This document shows positions 39,613-42,177 of a DNA stretch of 42,177 bases, piece by piece. The stretch comes from Paenibacillus dendritiformis (GTDB lineage Bacteria; Bacillota; Bacilli; Paenibacillales; Paenibacillaceae). The first letter of the stretch is position 1. Every line of letters starts with the position of its first letter. Location of the stretch: NCBI RefSeq assembly GCF_015845845.1, contig NZ_LDIG01000248.1, forward strand, positions 1 to 42,177, given 5' to 3'. The notes under the pieces were generated by a model that did not search any database, was not told where the DNA came from, and was given only the letters and a program-made list of their open reading frames with translations. The translations under genes were made by a program, and so were the position numbers.

Positions 39613-39763
39613 GTACGGAAAGATTTTATATCGACCCATTCGCTGAATTGTGAACCTTTATATAAAAATATGGTTCCGGTAGGTTTCGCACGGTTCTGTG
39701 TTGTTAGAAGCATTGGATAGGAAGTAGCCTCGGGACTACTCCCGGAGCATAATTAAATACTCC

Positions 39764-39871
39764 TTACTTAAGAGTTACTGCCATATGTCTGTCATAAAGA
39801 GCGATTCTCTGTGCATACCCATCGTCGTCAAACATAAAATCAACGGCCATTTGATCGTAAAGTTCTTCGGT
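39764..39871 (-). pseudogene. C-terminal gene fragment (about 35 residues)
   Basis: Minus strand reads TEELYDQMAVDFMFDDDGYA, then QRIALYDRHMAVTLK and TAA at 39764-39766, directly preceded by an in-frame TAG. The acidic, aromatic pattern looks like real protein (for instance the end of an immunity-type protein), but no family can be named. Flanking 39613-39763 and 39872-40111 show nothing supportable. Confidence 0.4.
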
Positions 39872-40111
39872 CTATTAATTTTGTTGTGTTTCTTTACGAT
39901 AATATAAAAGACTCAACTTTTGCAAAAGTGGCGCTCCTTTGACGTATTTGACTCATAAGGGCTGCTACAACACTCCATCGCGAAAAAAGTAAATGATTAG
40001 CTATTCAAGTGCTTCTTTAAAATCTTATGGTATGACTGCTCTCCATCCTTTGCTGTGGCAAACTTGAGGTTGAGTGTGGTTAGAGCAAGGAGAACTGGAA
40101 TCCCCCTGAAT

Positions 40112-40144
40112 TGTAACCGCTTACTTTATTGTCTCAAATATTAT
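40112..40144 (+). promoter_or_regulatory. cre-like site and -10 box of the GH18 gene
   Basis: TGTAACCGCTTACT (40112-40125) matches the CcpA consensus TGWAANCGNTNWCA at 13 of 14 positions. A TATTAT box (40139-40144) follows, 25 bases before the ATG. This suggests carbon catabolite repression of the glycosidase. Confidence 0.6.
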
Positions 40145-40169
40145 CATTTAAGGAAGGGAGTTATCTTGT

Positions 40170-40595
40170 ATGAAGAAAACATCAATGTTGTTAATCTTGT
40201 CGACAGTTTTAATTTTTTCTTTAATGGGCGGCTCAATTATTACAGCTAGTCCTTCTACTTCTTTCGTAAACGAGTTAACTGAAGCTCATAAAGCTCCTGT
40301 AATGATGGCATACTATAGAACATGGCGCGACGTAACCATGCCTCATGATGCAAATTCAACCCTGCCATACCCTAATGTGACAGCTATGACAGACATTCCT
40401 GAAGAAATCGATATCGTTTCCGTCTTCCACTATGTAAAACCAGGTACAGATGAACAACTATTTTGGGACACGCTTCGTGATACGTATGTGCCTGTCTTGC
40501 ACGAACGTCAAACCAAAGTGATACGCACTATAGATATAAGGGAGCTATATAACGTACCTAGTATTGGTACAATGCCCACATCCAAAGAATATGAT
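40170..40595 (+). pseudogene. Secreted endo-beta-N-acetylglucosaminidase-like (GH18) gene, cut by the IS element
   Basis: Starts at ATG 40170 (GGAAGGGAG upstream) with a signal peptide (LLILSTVLIFSLMGGSIITA). The mature part reads HKAPVMMAYYRTWRDVTMPH, TAMTDIPEEIDIVSVFHYVK and HERQTKVIRTIDIRELYNVP, as at the start of the TIM barrel of GH18 endo-beta-N-acetylglucosaminidases. These enzymes release N-glycans from glycoproteins. After about 142 residues homology ends exactly at the left end of the IS element; the frame runs a further 12 codons into it. The catalytic DxxDxE motif would lie beyond, so the gene is inactivated. The rest is outside the window or lost. Confidence 0.7.
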
Positions 40596-42177
40596 CCCAG
40601 ATTTCGAAAGCCCGTAATGGAGGCGAGTTAGTAACCTACTAGGGCGGGTAGCAACTGTAATAAACAAGAAAATATCCAGTCCCATGAGCGCTAATTCGAA
40701 AAGAAGGGCATATTTTCCCCCTCCCCATCCCACAGAGGCATTGCATTTCCATGTTTATTTTTGGAAGCGGTCATTCCAGCGCAGCAACTTTTGTCGCGAT
40801 CCGTAGCCAAGTGTAGCGGTTCGGGAAATCTCTCGCCAACTTGAGAATCACCTGCCGACTATGCTGGATGATGGTCGCGGCACAGAGGAAAAACTCCTGA
40901 CGAAACCGGGCAATCGTATACCCGTGATGAACCGGTTCACAGCAGTCGCGTTTAAACCGTTCGTAGAGGTTGTATGCTAACAGCTTGATTAGCAAGTCGA
41001 TTTCATTCGCGGTGAAGCGGCTTGTCGAAATGCGGTTGATGGAAAAGCCACGCTTGGCTTCCTTGATGTGGTTTTCCATGCAGCAACGCTGGTTGTAGAA
41101 ATGCCACAGGTCAATCGGCTCCCACTCAAGGCTTGTGACGATCGCTTCATACTGCCAATCTGTATCAAGAAGAAGCCGAGATTGATCCCCATCGTACACC
41201 TGTGCTTTGCGGATGACGGCAACACGGCGTGCTTTCTTCCAGGAGGTGGCTTTGTAGACCAGTACAATGCCCTCGATGATCCACTCCTCATCGACAAATC
41301 GCTTCCAAACGGAGCAGCGTTGCACTTCCGCTTGAAGTCGCTGGGTCCATTTCAATTTTCCTACATACCCGATTCCTTTGGATTCCCATAAGCCGTAAAA
41401 GTCCTCACCGCCAAATCCTTTGTCAAATCGGGCATACTTCACCGGACGATCACCAAGCAATTCGAACGTCTGGCGGAGGAAGTCAGCGGCATTCGTGGAT
41501 GAATGCGTATTTCCAGCACGAAGAACAGCGTTTAAACACAAACGAGATTGGCCTTCATAAGCCAACAGCGGATGGTAGCTTTTACGTCCCGGTTTGTGGG
41601 GATTCGTGCCAACGGCCGCGCCTTTTTGGTGACCAAAAACGGTTTCCACGGTGGAATCCAGATCCATGATGAGTTCATCGGGCAAACCAGGCGCGATGAC
41701 CTGCTGATTCAACTTTCTCAAGTCGAGTGTGAAAGTTGGTTGCTTACCAAACCGATTCAATTCTTTATACAGCAAGGTGTGGTGTGGACAGCGTCCACCG
41801 AGGAAACGTTGCACAAGTGCATCCTGTTGCAACGCTCGAAAATGAAAAAGGCGTTCACAACCGAGTGTCCAGCCGATTATGAGGTAGAGCAGGATGCGAA
41901 AAACAGGGAACAGGGAGTGCCTGTGTTTGATGTTGCTCAAGTTCTGCAATGCTTTGTCCAGTTCGATTTTTTCGAGATACTCCAGGAATACTTTGCTTCC
42001 ACCAACGCTGGAAGCGTGACGCAAGGAAAATTCAGTCTTGATTTTGCTGACGGGTGTGGTAGACTTCACCTAAAAGGTGCTCCTCTCTTTGGGTGATGTT
42101 GTTTTCGCAAACACTATTCTACCAAAGATTTGGGCCCTTTTTTCATTTTTCAGGCACAGTTACTTTCGAAATTCAGG
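40596..42177 (-). mobile_element. IS1380-family insertion sequence
   Basis: An element of about 1.58 kb. The right end reads, from 42177 inward on the minus strand, CCTGAATTTCGAAAG. The left end at 40596 reads CCCAGATTTCGAAAG, so the terminal repeats match at 12 of 15 positions. One transposase gene fills most of it. The target duplication cannot be checked because the window stops at the right end. Insertion interrupts the GH18 gene. Confidence 0.8.
40771..42069 (-). CDS. IS1380-family transposase
   Basis: A 432-residue DDE transposase. The first catalytic Asp lies in ELIMDLDSTVETVFGHQKGA, the family signature. KPGRKSYHPLLAYEGQSRLC, the RFDKGFGGEDFYGLWES region with the second Asp, and NQRCCMENHIKEAKRGFSIN with the Glu follow in order. 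All catalytic parts are intact, so the element may still move. The start ATG 42069 has GGAG-like sequence (AGAGGAGC) upstream. The frame covers nearly the whole element. Confidence 0.9.
   Translation of the reverse strand: MKSTTPVSKIKTEFSLRHASSVGGSKVFLEYLEKIELDKALQNLSNIKHRHSLFPVFRILLYLIIGWTLGCERLFHFRALQQDALVQRFLGGRCPHHTLLYKELNRFGKQPTFTLDLRKLNQQVIAPGLPDELIMDLDSTVETVFGHQKGAAVGTNPHKPGRKSYHPLLAYEGQSRLCLNAVLRAGNTHSSTNAADFLRQTFELLGDRPVKYARFDKGFGGEDFYGLWESKGIGYVGKLKWTQRLQAEVQRCSVWKRFVDEEWIIEGIVLVYKATSWKKARRVAVIRKAQVYDGDQSRLLLDTDWQYEAIVTSLEWEPIDLWHFYNQRCCMENHIKEAKRGFSINRISTSRFTANEIDLLIKLLAYNLYERFKRDCCEPVHHGYTIARFRQEFFLCAATIIQHSRQVILKLARDFPNRYTWLRIATKVAALE

Overview
The window looks like a Paenibacillus-type chromosome: a spore-forming, moderately GC-rich Bacillota. 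The supporting evidence is a gerA-type germinant receptor operon behind a sigma-G-like promoter, a YheC/YheD spore-associated ATP-grasp protein, meso-diaminopimelate dehydrogenase, a YesM/YesN two-component system beside a CUT1 sugar ABC transporter, an MhqR-type repressor and a yybP-ykoY manganese riboswitch. The species is an inference. The left end lies inside a group IIC intron. The right end coincides with the outer end of an IS1380-type element, so the window is probably one draft contig bounded by two multicopy repeats.

Layout. 1-911: group IIC intron with the start of its reverse transcriptase, inserted just behind the terminator of a VanY-like lipoprotein (976-1836, minus). 2.1-5.3 kb: YheC/YheD-like protein with a long Gln-rich tail, convergent with a TcyP-like symporter. 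5.4-6.2 kb: gene-free, with two repeat families. 6.2-13.2 kb: sugar ABC transporter (two permeases, and a binding protein with its own promoter) divergent from a YesM-like kinase and YesN-like regulator; both transporter promoters carry the same 17-bp operator at the same distance from the -10, plus a cre-like site. 13.2-14.7 kb: DUF2062 and TspO-like membrane proteins. 14.9-19.0 kb: germination operon A-C-small protein-B. 19.1-24.3 kb: mhqR, pgcA-like phosphohexomutase, M42 aminopeptidase, cydB remnant, msrA. 24.4-24.7 kb: an eight-unit tandem array. 24.9-29.4 kb: ddh, a thiosulfate uptake pair (TsuB/TsuA-like), a broken methyltransferase and a TerC-family protein under a Mn2+ riboswitch. 29.7-33.0 kb: three exported proteins (lipase-like hydrolase, C92 cysteine hydrolase, lipoprotein).

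From 33 kb to the right end the sequence is strongly decayed. It holds a doubly frameshifted secreted protein, an ECF sigma/anti-sigma pair joined by a deletion, a broken AraC-GyrI regulator, a type I holin-like toxin, an MBL-fold protein lacking a metal-ligand segment followed by DUF3006, a tRNA-Thr remnant, gene fragments, and a glycosidase cut by the IS1380 element.

The best candidates for new biology are the spacing-conserved operator/cre architecture at 7.7 and 9.6 kb, the mini-hairpin tandem array at 24.4 kb, the Mn2+ riboswitch with two successive terminators, the type I toxin locus, and the nested sigma-G / sigma-A / MhqR-box region at 19.05-19.13 kb.
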